64,000 nt of DNA from Hysterangium stoloniferum (taxonomy: Eukaryota > Basidiomycota > Agaricomycetes > Hysterangiales > Hysterangiaceae), in contig WHVD01000012.1 in assembly GCA_015178975.1 (NCBI GenBank), positions 434,001 through 498,000 of the forward strand. Direction: 5' to 3'. Positions 21,831 to 33,340 of the stretch are shown piece by piece (positions within the stretch are counted from its first letter, which is position 1; every line of letters starts with the position of its first letter). Below the pieces are notes generated by a model that ran no database searches, was not told the DNA's origin, and worked only from the letters and a program-made list of their open reading frames with translations. A program made the position numbers and the translations under genes.

Positions 21831-22069
21831 ACCTTTTTCGCCCCCAAGCATCAATCCCTCTCCTCCCTTCAACCATAAACCATAACATGGAGCTATCTAC
21901 CTCAGACATTCACATCAAATGGCAGGCCAAGACACATTTTACCCTCCACAAGTTGCAGGAATAAACTTGGTTCCTTCAATTCTGCTTACAGATCATCCCT
22001 TTCTCCAAAGCCATTGTGTGCTCACTGTTTGATTTCTTAATGTTGCCCTTTTTCTCACCACCATATTAC

Positions 22070-22980
22070 TCACCTTGCATATCAGGACATTAGTTGGTGG
22101 GCAACTTATGCCCCCTGTTGGAATGGAGTCCATTTCATCTCCCCTTCCCAACCTACCCTCCACATCTTCACTGATGCAGGTGATGCAGGTGGCATCTTTG
22201 GCAACCAACACTGGAGGCATTCCAAGGTTTTTGGAGTTGGAGAACCTTCCAAAAACCCTACTATTTGGCCAAATTTTCTAGGAATTCTTTGAACTGATAA
22301 ATGTTTTGAAAATTTCAGGTTTTCGTAGGATTTTCCAAAGTGGAAAATCATATCTGAAAACTTTAAATATTTGTGTCAAAAAACTCTGACTACTGATGTT
22401 TTCTCAGATTTTGTGATATAAATATTTAAAGTTTTTAGATATGATTTTCCACTTTGGAAAATTCTACTAAAACTTAAAAATTTTGAACAATTTATCAGTT
22501 CAAATAATTATCAGAAAATTTGGCCAAATATTAGAATTTTTGAAAGGTTTTCAAACTCCAAAAACCTTAGGATGCCTCCAGTGCAATGGTTTTCTTGTCA
22601 CATTTCTCATCATTATTCAGGAGCTGACATCCAATTTAAGGAATTTTATGCCATCATTCATGCTATTTTATACTGGGGCCTCATTTCTGAGGCCATCGTG
22701 TTATCTTTCATACTAACAATCAAAATGTACATTCTGCTATCACAAAGCTTTCCATTCACTCATCTCCCAAAATGGAACTCTTGCATCCATTCCTGGGTCT
22801 TGCATCCCAGCTTGCCTTCCTTCCAAAGATAATTCCATTGTTGATGCCACCTCTCACTTTCAATTCACCTTCCTGTTCTCCATCACCCCTAACCTTAACC
22901 TCAAGGCTTCCCCCAAGAGTTGGCATTGCTAGGTTAGCTCTGCTTTTGTTTTTTTCATAATTTTCGGACCTGATGTAGGA
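22070..22980 (+). mobile_element. DIRS-like (tyrosine-recombinase) retroelement RT/RNase H remnant
   Basis: From about 22082 the plus strand reads QDISWWATYAPCWNGVHF followed by LHIFTDAGDAGGIFGNQ, which resembles the RT/RNase H junction of DIRS-type retroelements (DI.WW....WNG.. and the first RNase H aspartate in TDA). Reading resumes after the foldback at 22209-22584 with QWFSCHISHHYS and DIQFKEFYAIIHAILYWG, the next RNase H blocks, then a degenerate MELLHPFLGLASQLAF segment at 22772. So the foldback is an insertion into this relic. The family assignment rests on motif memory only; a hepadna-like or other RNase H source is possible. The stretch 22980-23330 has no clear coding signal. Confidence 0.5.
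22209..22584. repeat. 376-bp foldback (MITE-like inverted repeat)
   Basis: The left arm starts CACTGGAGGCATTCCAAGGT and the right arm ends with its near complement (ACCTTAGGATGCCTCCAGTG). Complementarity continues inward through TTTGGCCAAATTTTC, GAACTGATAAAT and ATTTTCCAAAGTGGAAAATC to a short centre near 22390-22400, giving arms of about 180 bp. It carries no ORF. It interrupts an RNase H-like reading frame, so it has moved. I cannot fix the target-site duplication; CAA is the best short candidate. Confidence 0.8.
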
Positions 22981-23347
22981 CTTAGGCTGCCCAGACCTGA
23001 ATACTGTGTTGAGGTTCTTTTTCTCAAATAAACCTGCAGCTCTACCGAGACTTGTACTATTGCTTCCATTGTCTCATAACAATATCGGGTCTATATGGCC
23101 AAACTCACAGACCACTTCTCCCAGTCTTCCAGCCTTTCTAAGCTCTGCCTCACTTGGGCCGCGCCTGCTGCCATGGATGCCTGTCTGTCACCTGTGGTTG
23201 CAGCTGGCTTCCGCTTTAGACCGCAACATGATGTTGTTCACCAGACTGGAGTGAGAGAAATAATGTGCCTACTTTGCACCTCCTGCCAAATTAGGCAACT
23301 CCGCATCCGAACTATGCAAGTTCTCATGTTGTAATGTGTCACGGTTC

Positions 23348-23428
23348 ACCGTAGCATAGTTTTGCTGGGGGCCTTTCCACCCCCTAGCCCATTGTTGCTT
23401 GAAGCGGGATACAAATATAACAAAAAAA
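23348..23428 (+). mobile_element. Very short 5'-truncated LINE insertion with target-site duplication
   Basis: An 81-bp segment ends in ATACAAATATAAC plus an A-run. It is flanked by a 15-bp direct repeat, AATGTGTCACGGTTC (23333-23347) and AATGTGTCACAGTTC (23429-23443), 14 of 15 identical. The inserted sequence is the inverted equivalent of the 3' end of the LINE at 23624-24456 (GTAGCATAGTTT.., GCTTGAAGCGGGATACAAATAT). An A-tail, 5' truncation and a variable-length duplication are the signature of target-primed reverse transcription. Confidence 0.8.
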
Positions 23429-23623
23429 AATGTGTCACAGTTCGTGACAACACTCACACCGAAGATTTGGAGGGGGAGCACTTGCGGATGTTATCAGAGG
23501 TAAAGTTAAGGCGGGATAATCACATTACTTGCAGATCTACGTTTTATGATTGCGGGATCGACTGAATTTGATCGAAGTTTCTGTGGAAGGACTGCGGTGT
23601 CAAAATGCGTATCACGTGACATA

Positions 23624-24456
23624 GCTTTTTTTTTTTTTTGGTATATTTGTATCCCGCTTCAAGTAACAAGGACTAACTGCGGCCAGGGGCATGGTGTCCC
23701 CACTAAACTATGCTACGGAATTACAAAGTTCCGAGTGAGCTACATGGGTATGAGGGATTTTGGTGGGAGGGAAGCAGTCTGGGTTTTCGGTGTGAGGTGG
23801 GAAGTGGGGGTTGTAGGCACAAAAAGAAAGAGACACAAGAGGATAATACAAGCATGCGAAGGGGATATAAGTACGCGAAAGAAATACAAATAGCTAGAAG
23901 GAGACTTTTCTGTGTCCAGGAGATAGCAGGCGTAGGTCAAGCGGGAGGTCCGTGGCAAGGTAGGGGGCCTCTAGGGTGGGTCGTGAGTCTGTGTGGTTTC
24001 AGGCATGCCAGGTTGGGTCGAAATGGGGTTCTGAGGTCTGTTAGGCTGTTTCGCAAAGGCAGCAGTTTGGCAAATGAACTTAGAAACCGCCCTGAGCCCC
24101 GACTTCGTGCCCAAGAGGAAGGCTAGGTCGAGTCCACGCGAGACCTTGCGCAGGAGGGAGCGGTGTCCTTCAAAGAGGGAGCAGCTGGTGAGGATGTGTT
24201 CGCGCGTCTGGAGAGGTGCGGAGCCACATGGGCAGGCAGTGGAGAGGTTGGGAAGAAAGCGAGAGTAGTACTCCCCAAGGAAGCCATGCCCGGTGATTGC
24301 TTGGATGGACCAGAGCTGAGGCATTCGAGTGCGGTTTGGCGGCCCAATCGCTGCCCCATTTTAACTGAGCGGACTTTGGCCCTTTCCCGGGCCCAAGTGA
24401 TAGTCGAGTACAGTACTGGCCTGGCAGAGGTGCCTGCTTTGCCAGCGTGTCGGCGA
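23624..24456 (-). mobile_element. 5'-truncated LINE (non-LTR retrotransposon) 3' end
   Basis: The minus strand reads the C-terminal end of a fungal LINE ORF2. It includes an RNase H-like piece (RVADTLAKQA in one frame, STITWARERAKVRSVKMG in another) and QAITGHGFLGEYYSRFLP, then a CCHC-like cysteine cluster (ACPCGSAPLQTREHILTSC) and RKVSRGLDLAFLLGTKSGL. Frames change, so it is inactive. It ends with ATACAAATATACC and an A-tail (T-run at 23626-23639 on plus). An 11-bp identical duplication CACGTGACATA lies at 23613-23623 and 24457-24467, fixing both ends of the insertion and showing that it arrived already 5'-truncated. Confidence 0.8.
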
Positions 24457-24519
24457 CACGTGACATAATAGGTCCTGTAGTCGGATTCACTTGACACTGA
24501 CCGACCCAAGTACCGTGGC

Positions 24520-25820
24520 CTAAAATCTTCTACTGAAGGGAATGTGTTCAACCTAACTAATATACCACCTAAACGTGCCCGACTTAATCCTGAAGAGACA
24601 AAACGCGCGGCTTATGTTCCCGATGTGATGCCGACGATGAAAAGATCCTATCGGCGCGAATAGAGCCTCGGCATGCCATGACCCAGATGCCAATGTGTTA
24701 CTGGATGATGGTATGGATGTAGACACAGAATTTACACCTCGTTCCGCGATCCAGAAGCAGAGAAGCACAGGTCCATCATCTTCAAACGACAAAGCCTCAT
24801 CAAAATTTCTGGAAATCCTCCCCACCTCCCCAGTAGCCAAGAGGCTGCAGTGGAATTACTTATTAACCTCGATAATGATTCAAGTGCCGCATCCGACGAG
24901 ACAAATCCCCTCCCAGCAGCCTCTGCACAGCCGTCCCCATCTAAAGCGCGTTCAATTAGTATCATCGCTCGTATCAAGGCTAACGCCGAGATTCAGGCTG
25001 CAGCGCAGGCGCAGCAGGAACGAAATCTATCATTGTTGGGTTCAACGGATGATGGTAGTGACCTTTCTGACCCGAAGATGGATAGTCCTGAGTCGGATGA
25101 GTCGGGTTTGGAACTTGAGTTGGATACCATTGTGAAAAGGTTAGACGCTAGGTGGGTTTTTCTGTTCATCTTTAAAAAAACAGAAAGCGTGCCGATCCAA
25201 CGGACATGTGCTATACAGACTGTCGTCTCCGGCATCCGCCCACACCAATGAAGCCAATACAAGACGGTCCACGCGCCATCTCCCCAACCGAGATGTGAAA
25301 GTGGAATCATTTCGTGACGACTCCCCCCGGCCCACCCACACCTAGAACCGCATTCAAACCCAAACTCAACAGCAACGTCGTATGCCCGCTAGACACACTC
25401 CTCAAAGATAATTGTCGCGAAGAAGCCCGCAAGGCTCGTGTCGAAGGAAAACGCGGTACAAAAGGGTGGGCGGCTGAGGCGTCAGGCTCGGATGAGTCGG
25501 ATATTTCGATTCTGCGGAGAGGAAGCGTGGAGATGATAGAATGTGTGCTCGGAGAAGCTTCTCGAACATGCCTGGTGATGGGAGCGAGGAGCCGCTAATG
25601 GGTGACGAAGCCAGGGAGGCGCTGTCGGACGAGGAGGATGCTGAGGCTGTTGGAATGATCTTGAAGGAGGATGTCGTTGAGGTGGAGAATGGCATGACGT
25701 TTTGCAGTGCAATTGAGAGCGAGATGGTATGTTGTATTCTTTTTGTTGTCTTGATGTTGGGATGTGATGATTGTTTTGGTAACAGGTTGATAGCCATCTC
25801 ATTGCACTCCTCCAAATAAA
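24520..25820 (+). pseudogene. Decayed acidic/serine-rich gene of unknown family
   Basis: Plus-strand pieces in shifting frames look like one hydrophilic protein: LDDGMDVDTEFTPRSAIQKQ (24698 on), KASSKFLEILPTSPVAK, ELLINLDNDSSAASDETNP, KARSISIIARIKANAEIQAA, DGSDLSDPKMDSPESDESG (to about 25140), then VVCPLDTLLKDNCREEARKA near 25378 and an acidic GDEAREALSDEEDAEAVGM near 25600. The composition (Asp/Glu/Ser clusters, basic coiled stretches) resembles nuclear or chromatin proteins, but I do not recognise the family. Stops and frame changes occur without matching splice sites in several places, for example near 24845. A LINE lies just upstream. Minus-strand open frames here are antisense by-products. 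Confidence 0.4.
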
Positions 25821-25834
25821 ATACATCGGGGAAG

Positions 25835-26325
25835 ACAATCCGTTTTTTATGCTGTTGAATAGGTTCTTAGACAATAAAAGTATTGTAGATCCGTGGTTGA
25901 TGTTAAAATATCTTTATAAAGCTCGAGGTAGATTATCAGAAAGCATCTGCTCTAATTGACTCCGAAGTTGTCTTGATCGGCTGTTAAACGGCTCTGCGTG
26001 TCAGGTATACTACTTATCTACTTCATAACATGCGAAGGCTGACATCTTTGTCAGCTTTATCTGCCTCGGAGTCCAGTATCAACTATCCCCGAAAGAAGTA
26101 TCAAGCTTGCCCAAATTTTGAGGAAGCATTCAGAGAAGAACACTGACATTGCAAAGAATTTAAGGGAGCACTCAGGGAGGAACGAGCTTGCGAAGAATTT
26201 GGAGCAGCATTCAAAGAGGACCGCACAGCTTCGCAATGACCTTTTGTGGCTTTTATCGTACTGATTCGACTGTCATAAATATTTTTTAACTGCACCCATA
26301 GTATTCGACACATAACACCCTTGCA
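25835..26325 (+). other. Intergenic DNA with a short helical-repeat coding fragment
   Basis: Mostly non-coding. From 26103 to a TGA at 26262-26264 the plus strand reads IAKNLREHSGRNE followed by LAKNLEQHSKRT and AQLRND, with an earlier QILRKHSEKNT: three imperfect ~36-bp repeats. These look like an amphipathic helical repeat, perhaps the end of an exon. No start codon or splice acceptor could be fixed, so I do not call a gene. Confidence 0.3.
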
Positions 26326-26329
26326 TTAC

Positions 26330-27850
26330 TGTGCACCAAGGCCTTCAACTCTCCCTCTAGAAGTTTCCTCACCCCTCTGGGGAACGGACGGGGAGTTCTC
26401 CTTCACAATGTGCCCCCCAAATAAAATCTCCTGTATAGTTTGCATCTCCAAGGTCCTCAATCAAAGAATTTCCAATACTGCGTGCCGCCCCTCGAATAGT
26501 AGTGACCACGAGATTGTTCGTCGTATTGATTGTGGTACATGATGAGTTTAATTCTCGCAGATCAAGAAAGAAGCGGCAAACGAGAAGGATGGATATGCTG
26601 CAGTTGAGATTAAGAAGTTAGGCGAAATGTGTGCGAAAAATACTTGCCAACGTTCGAAGTTTACACCGAAGTCACTAAATGTGGCCTATATTGGATATGA
26701 GATGAGTGCGCGGTATAGAAATCTCAGGACAAATGATCTTCACTGAGACAAACTTAGAACAAATGTAGGAGTATCAGTTAAAAGGGGGAAAGGTGCGGTT
26801 ATCCCAAACCTTGTTTGTAATTAGGATTTGTAAATTCCATATGAAAATTATGCTAAACAATCAAAATTAAATTTTCATTGACTGATGTCACGTTAATATA
26901 GCACTGACCCAAATCGGAGAACACCTGCAATTATTAATAGTCATAACAACATGTAGACATAAACATCGAGATAACTTACCTTGTTGCATAAGTAAATAGG
27001 TTATAGATCGTTTCCACAATTCTTTAATACCTCTTTGTAGCCGAATCATGCCGATGGCGTGGAACAATGTGGTGAAAAATATGAGCCCATCCAACGTGAT
27101 CGTAAGAGCGGTTGCTGCTGAGTCTATAACGATCATGTCAACTCGAGGTCTCCAGGCATTTGCAATGAACTTCTGTACCCCTGTTTAATGATGTTAATAC
27201 ACAGTCGCGTGGTTATAGCTAAGTGAAGCGAACATCGCCGTACTGGACCCAGAAATACAATCTTCATGGACTATGATAAACTATCACACTCATGGGTATA
27301 CCGGTCCACACATTGCCAATAAGTACACACCACACGGCAGGAGACTTCTCCAAGATATGTGAACAAGATTGGAGGTAAGAGGTATTTGTTAGCCCTGCTT
27401 ATAGCATAAACCATTGCAAGTAATACCCCTGACATTCATCTTGGTTGAGTTTATTTGAGAAAGTAAATGATAAATAGATTAATCACCGTGTACACTGAGC
27501 GTCGCGACAGTGTCCAGAATAAAAAGGGTGTGGAATAGTGCATTACATGTTCTATGGCTAATCAGTAAACAACTAACCTGAGGACTCAAACCACACACTA
27601 TCAACTGCTGTAAGTCAAGGGACATTTTCAGGCCCATCCCATCACGCACCTCTAACGGTTCATCTCCTAAATCAATGGCGACAGAAAATATAAGCTCAAG
27701 TAGGGACAAATATCGGGCGATGATGTACAGCACAGATGCTAGTCTCATCCTACTCTTCCATACGAACTGGATTTCCGCTGGAAGAGTCAAGATTGTATCA
27801 TAACTAAACACAACTGAGATACCCGTCTATATAGTGTGGCAAACAACTGC
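26330..27850 (-). pseudogene. DUF6533-type multi-spanning membrane protein, copy 1
   Basis: Minus-strand exons in order: SYDTILTLPAEIQFVWKSRM...SVLYIIARYLSLLEL (27800-27650, the DUF6533 core seen at the N-terminus of many basidiomycete 7TM-like proteins); a piece reading SCLLISHRTCNALFHTLFIL (27590-27530); remnants of a GVLLA..YAISR-type segment (27430-27250); MIVIDSAATALTITLDGLIF then LQRGIKELWKRSITYLLMQQ (27136-27000); and a C-terminal NNLVVTT..GAARSIGNSL segment ending near 26330. The same exon order occurs in copies 2 and 3. Stops in the last exon and a shifted C-terminus suggest this copy is broken. The function of the family is unknown; the segments are predicted to lie in a membrane. 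It is divergently paired with the LysM relic at 29180. Confidence 0.5.
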
Positions 27851-29179
27851 GAGTTCGTGTAGACAGACCTAGTGTTGCCAAATCGCTGTAAGTCCAAAGC
27901 TTACTGGAAATCTACGGTCAGTGTTGTGTGCGATGAATGGCCTAAGGTAGTTACCCTACAGTTGCTGCTTGAATCTCTGCCACGGATGCCATGTGAGATT
28001 TTGGCAAGTCCCGGTGCTGGGATACTCTTAGCTGCTCAAGAAATTAAACTAACACCATTCTCGGCGCAGTATATGTAGTATAATTGCAGCTCTAGCCAGT
28101 CTCTGGGTCCCAAATATAATAGCTTACGCAATTATGGATTAGAGGCAAAGGTTCGCAGCTACCAGATAATTCATAAACTTGATGAGGGCACTCATTTGAG
28201 TGCCAAAATCTTTCCTTCTGATAACGAATTGCTATCACTTCAGGCTTACACCGCCATCTCTTATGTTCTATCATCAAGTTCCATCTTCCATCTTCCATCT
28301 GTGGCAAATCAGTGACAGAAATCATTATATATGCTGATGCCACGTGTTTTTGCTGCACCGACTTGGTACATATTTGTGGAGTTGATTGGAACTATGGTAA
28401 AGCTGCCTATGCCAAGTGTGTACCCATATACCATTCTGCACCAGTTCTACAGCCAACGGAGATCCTACGGTCAGCGTCACCTATGCAACATACCAGTGCA
28501 AGGCACTCAGCTACATCGGAGTTGTTTCTTGAACAACCGCTCTTTGGAGATATTGGCAAGTCCAGTGCTGGGTCATCGCTAGCTGCTCAGGAAATAAAGT
28601 CCACAGAATTCTCGGTGCAGTATAGGTAGTATGATTGTAAGCGTTCAGTGAGAAGCCAGCCGTAGCTTCAAAAAATGTGAACTTACGCAATTGAAAGGCA
28701 AGGTTGACGACCATGACTGGCGGTCCACCATATCCTGGCACTCAGAATGCCAAGAAACCATTACATAGTTCAATTTGGAAGGTACCCGGGGAAACTTTCA
28801 GGATATGTAAAATTTCCTGCACATTTTCAGAAATTTAAACATTCTTGAGTTTGCAAGAAATCGGCACGAACAGGACAATAAGCACAAGCAACGAACACAG
28901 GGCCAGCTTGAGCCTATCCGGACGCAGTAGCAAAGATAGGGAATATTCCATATTTTCGCCCAAATTTCAGAGGGTATTCTGAGACTGAGAATTTTGAGCC
29001 TCGGTGTTGTGAGAGCGGCTATTTCCTCGAAACAAAAGGGGATTGGCCCAAGTCGGCTGAATTCACGCTCCGCTAGCCTCATTAGGTTGCCTATCCAGTG
29101 GCTAAATACCCGAATTCCCTCAGTCGACTGCATTTTTATGCATCTTTTCACTTTATGATAGTGAGCTGGATGAGATGAA
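27851..29179. repeat. Divergent intergenic region, copy 1
   Basis: Separates DUF6533 copy 1 from LysM copy 1 and is similar to 33341-34926 and 37491-38827. It contains a ~130-bp motif twice (about 28005-28160 and 28555-28700): TTGGCAAGTCC..GTGCTGGG, TTAGCTGCTCA, GAAAT.AA, TCTCGG.GCAGTAT, GTAGTATGATTG and (A/G)AACTTACGCAATT. Open frames on either strand (28092-28358, 28312-28629, 28798-29274) are shared with the other copies but show no family features. It probably holds the two promoters. Confidence 0.5.
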
Positions 29180-30107
29180 ATGCATAGGTTGGAATTCGAT
29201 GCCAGAACGGAAGAGCAAGAGGCTTCTACCAACCCATGGATTGACGTTGAACATAGCCCAGTCGACTTCGACACGCTCGAATCACCACCACCACCACACA
29301 GTTCGCCTGTATCTAAAACAGCAATTGGACATAGACGGTCTCAGACATCGCCTGGTCATCCCTTACGCCCCTCCTTATCAGTCTCCTACAACATCGACGA
29401 CGCTTCTGGATTTGGAACATCGTTGGACTTGCATGAAACACGACCGTCACTTAGACGAGCGATTAAGGCGAGAACCGAGAGTTTTGAGGATGATGCAGAG
29501 ACGGCTTTGGACTGCAAATCGCATAAGGACGCAGAGGACACCAGGGCGAAAGAGACCGAGGTCATTGTACATTATGTATGTCCACCCTGCGATGGCTTGG
29601 CTATTCTTGCTGCTGATTTATACACTCACAAGGTCCGCCCTGGGGACTCGCTTCCCGGCGTTGCACTCAAATACAACGTCTCCCTCGCGGCTCTCAGAAA
29701 CGCAAACAAACTCTGGACAAACGATACCATCCACTTCCGAAAAACAGCTCTACATCCCTATTCGGGCCATCTCTTCGTCGGCGGCCTCGTCATCGGCACG
29801 GTCGAGCCTGGATAGTGCCGCTGAGGGAATGACAGGCGCATGTCACGATACCGGAATGGACGTTAGAAGTGGTCATACCATTTCGTCAGCTGCCCCCAAA
29901 ATCCGACGTGTCCCCGGATTAGAGCTTTCCTCTTTCCGCCGCCGTCTGCGCCACTATCCGCATCACCGTGCCCGAGCCGTCCGGTGGTATCTTGATCATT
30001 CTCCAAACAAGCGCTTCCGAGCCCACCGTCTGCGTTTTCTCGAAATGCCTCCGCATTAGGTCTGGCCAATATTTGGAATGGGGCCAGGGAGGAGATCATG
30101 AGCCGGC
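29180..30107 (+). pseudogene. LysM-domain protein gene, copy 1, frameshifted and truncated
   Basis: Starts MHRLEFDARTEEQEASTNPW, nearly identical to the intact copy at 38828. The same 57-nt intron-like segment follows VIVHY. The LysM core SLPGVALKYNVSLAALRNA is present, then one extra base near 29742 breaks the frame just before LYIPI, so the frame from 29180 stops at 29815. Similarity continues in another frame through the Ser/Ala-rich linker to about 30107, where it ends inside MSRL; the last third of the gene is missing. Not expected to give a full protein. Confidence 0.8.
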
Positions 30108-30114
30108 TTTTCGT

Positions 30115-30440
30115 TGGACGAATTCTCTACGTCAACTGCATTTTTTATGCATCTTCTTCCTTTATGATAGTAACTTGGATGAGATGAAATGCATAGGCTG
30201 CAATTCCATTCCAGACCGGAACCGCAAGAAGCCTCTATCAACCTATTGATGTCAAACACAGCCCAGTCGACACCAGTGGCTTCGACAGGCTCGAATCACC
30301 ACAAAGTTCGCGGATGTAGGACAGCAGTTGGACATTGGCGATTTCAGGTCATTCCCTACGGCCGTCCTTGTCAGTTTCTATTACAAATAGAGAAGTCTCA
30401 GTCGACACGACTAGAATCGACTGAGGTATCGTATCTATGA
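30115..30440 (+). pseudogene. LysM gene 5' fragment (extra partial copy)
   Basis: Directly after the truncated copy 1, the promoter-proximal segment (CTGCATTTTTTATGCATC, TTTATGATAG, GATGAGATGAAATGCATAGG) and the first coding stretch (MHRLQFHSRPEPQEASIN, a diverged MHRLEFDARTEEQEASTN) recur. Similarity fades by about 30440. It is a broken partial duplication. Confidence 0.65.
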
Positions 30441-31799
30441 TAGCATCAGATAATTATAGAATTCTGAACATGAGTCATAACAGTCTCCCATAGTGACGAT
30501 GACGCTTCTGGATTTGTCAATGGAACATGTTGAGGTGTCTCACAAAATCAATTCAGAATCAGCCTCAAACCCATCAACTCCAAATAATCACTGATTGTCC
30601 AGGGGAGGGAAACTGATCAGGAAACGCTTGCTCTTCCTTCATGGTGCCTAGTAGTGGTGGTACCTGCAACAAATATATTAGCCGATTGCAAGCACCAATT
30701 TAGCGTAGTACTACTAAAGTGATCAGTCGATTGTCATTAGCCAAAGAATTACTATTGAGATCTTCAGTCATTCTTCAGGTAAAGATATATTCTCAACCTC
30801 AAGAATCTCGAACATTCACTTTCAGGTCACAAACGGCCTAACCAAGGAGCCTAGTTATCCATTTTGAGTGAATAGCGATCACATGCAATTAAGAGCTTTC
30901 GAGGCCGAAGTCTTTTTAGTCGAGTACTTGAGACTGCCACATATGGAACGGACTTCTGTACGCCCGTCTAATGCTGTTAATGGTTGCGTGGTTCTAGTGG
31001 AGTGAAATGCACAGTTTGCCATTGGTCCCTGAAATACAATCATCATGAACTGCGTCAACCTATCACGCATGAGTATATCGGTCCAGACACATTGCCAACA
31101 AGTAAACACACCACATAGCAGCAAATTCCTCCAAGATATATAAGCGAGATCGGTGTTAAAATGTATTTGGTATCTGTGCTTATAGCATAAACACTTGCCA
31201 GTAATACCCCTGACACCCATCAGTTCGGAAGGTAAATGCTAAATAGATTACTGGGAAAAATATGTTGAAATAAAATCTGGAAGCTCACAACAACCAGAAG
31301 CAAAGACGAGTGTGATTTCCGTTTGACCCTCTGTGTCTCGTATGAGGCAAACGGATAGCGTAAATACAAAAATCTATACTAGTTATATACGCCTTGAGAA
31401 CAATAGACGTATGGCAACAAAAGGTTACGCTGAACAATGGGGTGGCAAATTGCCGGTGTGGCACCTTGTGCATGCTCGCACAGCCCTATATTCTAACAAA
31501 ATACTACAAATAGTGGAAAAATATAGGGTGTAACGTAGAGCATCATAAGGCTGTAATATCATACTTTGACAAATGGAACATCCTCTGGGCCATCTACTGT
31601 ATTCTTCTGAGGTTTGACTCAGCTCAGATTCATTCATTTGTATGATTTTACACTTTTTTGAATGACCAGGTGTTTGATAAATGAACGAATACAAATAGAA
31701 TAATTACTCGACATATGAATTGTGCCCAATGACTTTTTTTTTTGTGGCATCATAAATGCTTTTAACTGCACCCATAGTATTCGACACACAATCCCCTTG
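30441..31799 (-). other. Spacer with a DUF6533 internal fragment
   Basis: At 30875-31260 on the minus strand, a partial copy of the middle exons of the DUF6533 genes is visible (GVRGITGKCLCYKHRYQIH.. to LAYISWRNLLLCGVF and CVWTDI), corresponding to GMSGVLLARVYAISRNNKY..GEVSCHVV..VWTGIP in copy 2. The remainder (30441-30870 and 31270-31600) has no recognisable gene. From about 31604 the sequence matches 35732 onward, marking the start of the second and third duplicated units. Confidence 0.45.
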
Positions 31800-33340
31800 C
31801 ATTACTGTGCACCAAGGCCTTCAACTCTCCCTTCAGAGGTTTCGTCACACCCCGCTGCAGAACGGACGGGGAGTTCTCCTTCATAATGTCCCCTCGAAAT
31901 AAAATCTCCTGCGTAGTTTGCATCTCCAACGTCCTCAACCAAAGAATCTCCAATACTGCGTACTGCCCCTCGGAAAGTAGTGACCACGAGATTGTTCGTC
32001 GCATTTATTGTGTTACATGACGAGTTAAATTCTCGCAGATCGAGAAAGAAGCGGCAAATGAGAAGGGTGGATGTGCTGCAGTTGCCATTAAGAAGTCAGG
32101 TGAAATGCATGCGATAAATACTTGCCAGGCCTCCAAGTTTGTGACGAAGTTGTTAAGTTGGGTCTGCATTCGATTTGGAATGAGTAGGTGTTATGGAATT
32201 CACAGAGGATAAAGGATATTCACGGAAACAAGCTTAGAAGAAATGTAGTAGTATCAGCTAAAAGGAGGAACGGAGCGGCAATCCCAAACCTTATTTGTAA
32301 TTAGCATCTGTAAATTCCAGACGAAAATCACGCTGAGAAATCAAAATCAAAATTTTATCAACTAAAGTCACGTTAATTTAGCACTGACGCAAATCGAAGA
32401 ACACCTGCGATTGATATGGTCATATAAGAACACGTAGATTCAAACGCCGAGATAAATTACCTTGCTGCACAAGTAGATAGGTTATAGATCGTTTCCGCAA
32501 TTCTTTAATACCTCTTTGCAGCCTAATCGTGCCGATGGTGTGGAACAATGTGGTGAATAATATGAGCCCATCAAACGTAATTGTAAGAGCGCTTGCTGCT
32601 GAGTCTATAACGATCATGTCAACTCGAGGTCTCCAGGCATATGCGATCGACTTCTGTACTCCTGTTTAATGATGTTAATACACAGTTGCGTAGTTTTAGG
32701 TAAGTGAAACGCGCAGTTTGATATTGGGCTCAGAACTACAGTCTTGATGGACTATGAGAAGCTACGACACTCATGGGTATACCAGTCCACACATTGCCAG
32801 GAAGTAAACACACCACATGGCAGGAGACTTCTCCAAGATATGTGAATAAGATTGGAGTTAAGAGATATTTGTTATTCCTGCTTATAGCGTAAACCCTTGC
32901 AAGTAATACCCCTGACATCCCTCTTGGTTGAGTTATTTGAGAAAGTAAATGATTAATAGATTAATCACCGTGTACACTAAGCCCCGCGACAGTGTCCAGA
33001 ACATAAAGGGTGTGGAATAGTGCATTACATGCTCTATGGGTAATCAGTAAACAACTAACCTGAGGCTCAAATGGTATCACACACTATAAACTGCTGTAAG
33101 TCAAGGGACATTTTCAGGCCCATCCCACCACGCACCTCTAACGGTGCATTTCCTAAATCAAGGGTGACAATAAATATAAACTCAAGAAGCGATGAATATC
33201 GGGCGATGATGTATAGCACAGATGCTAGTCTGATCTTACTCTTCCATACGAACTGGATTTCCGCTGGAAGAGTCAAGAATGTATCATAACTAAGCAAAAC
33301 TGAGATGCCCGTCTATATGGTGTGGTAAACAACTGCGACT
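31800..33340 (-). pseudogene. DUF6533-type multi-spanning membrane protein, copy 2
   Basis: The clearest exon order of the three copies, on minus: LSYDTFLTLPAEIQFVWKSK then SVLYIIARYSSLLEFIF (33297-33150); SCLLITHRACNALFHTLYVL (33060-32985); GMSGVLLARVYAISRNNKYL (32920-32850) with YLGEVSCHVV and NVWTGIP; YAWRPRVDMIVIDSAASAL with LFTTLFHTIG and KELRKRSITYLLVQQG (32645-32460); and a C-terminal exon with STLLVCRFF-type and NNLVVTTFRGAVRSIGDSL sequence ending ..VEGLGAQ and stop near 31802. Donor and acceptor sites of ~50 nt introns fit between most blocks, but I could not join every exon in frame, so the copy may be intact or recently broken. I infer six to seven membrane helices. Function unknown. 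Confidence 0.5.

Noticed and set aside
28798-29274. 158-codon minus ORF repeated at 38665-38922 and 34764-35030
   Set aside because: It is antisense to the LysM 5' end and promoter, and is repeated only because the whole unit is duplicated; frames differ between copies.
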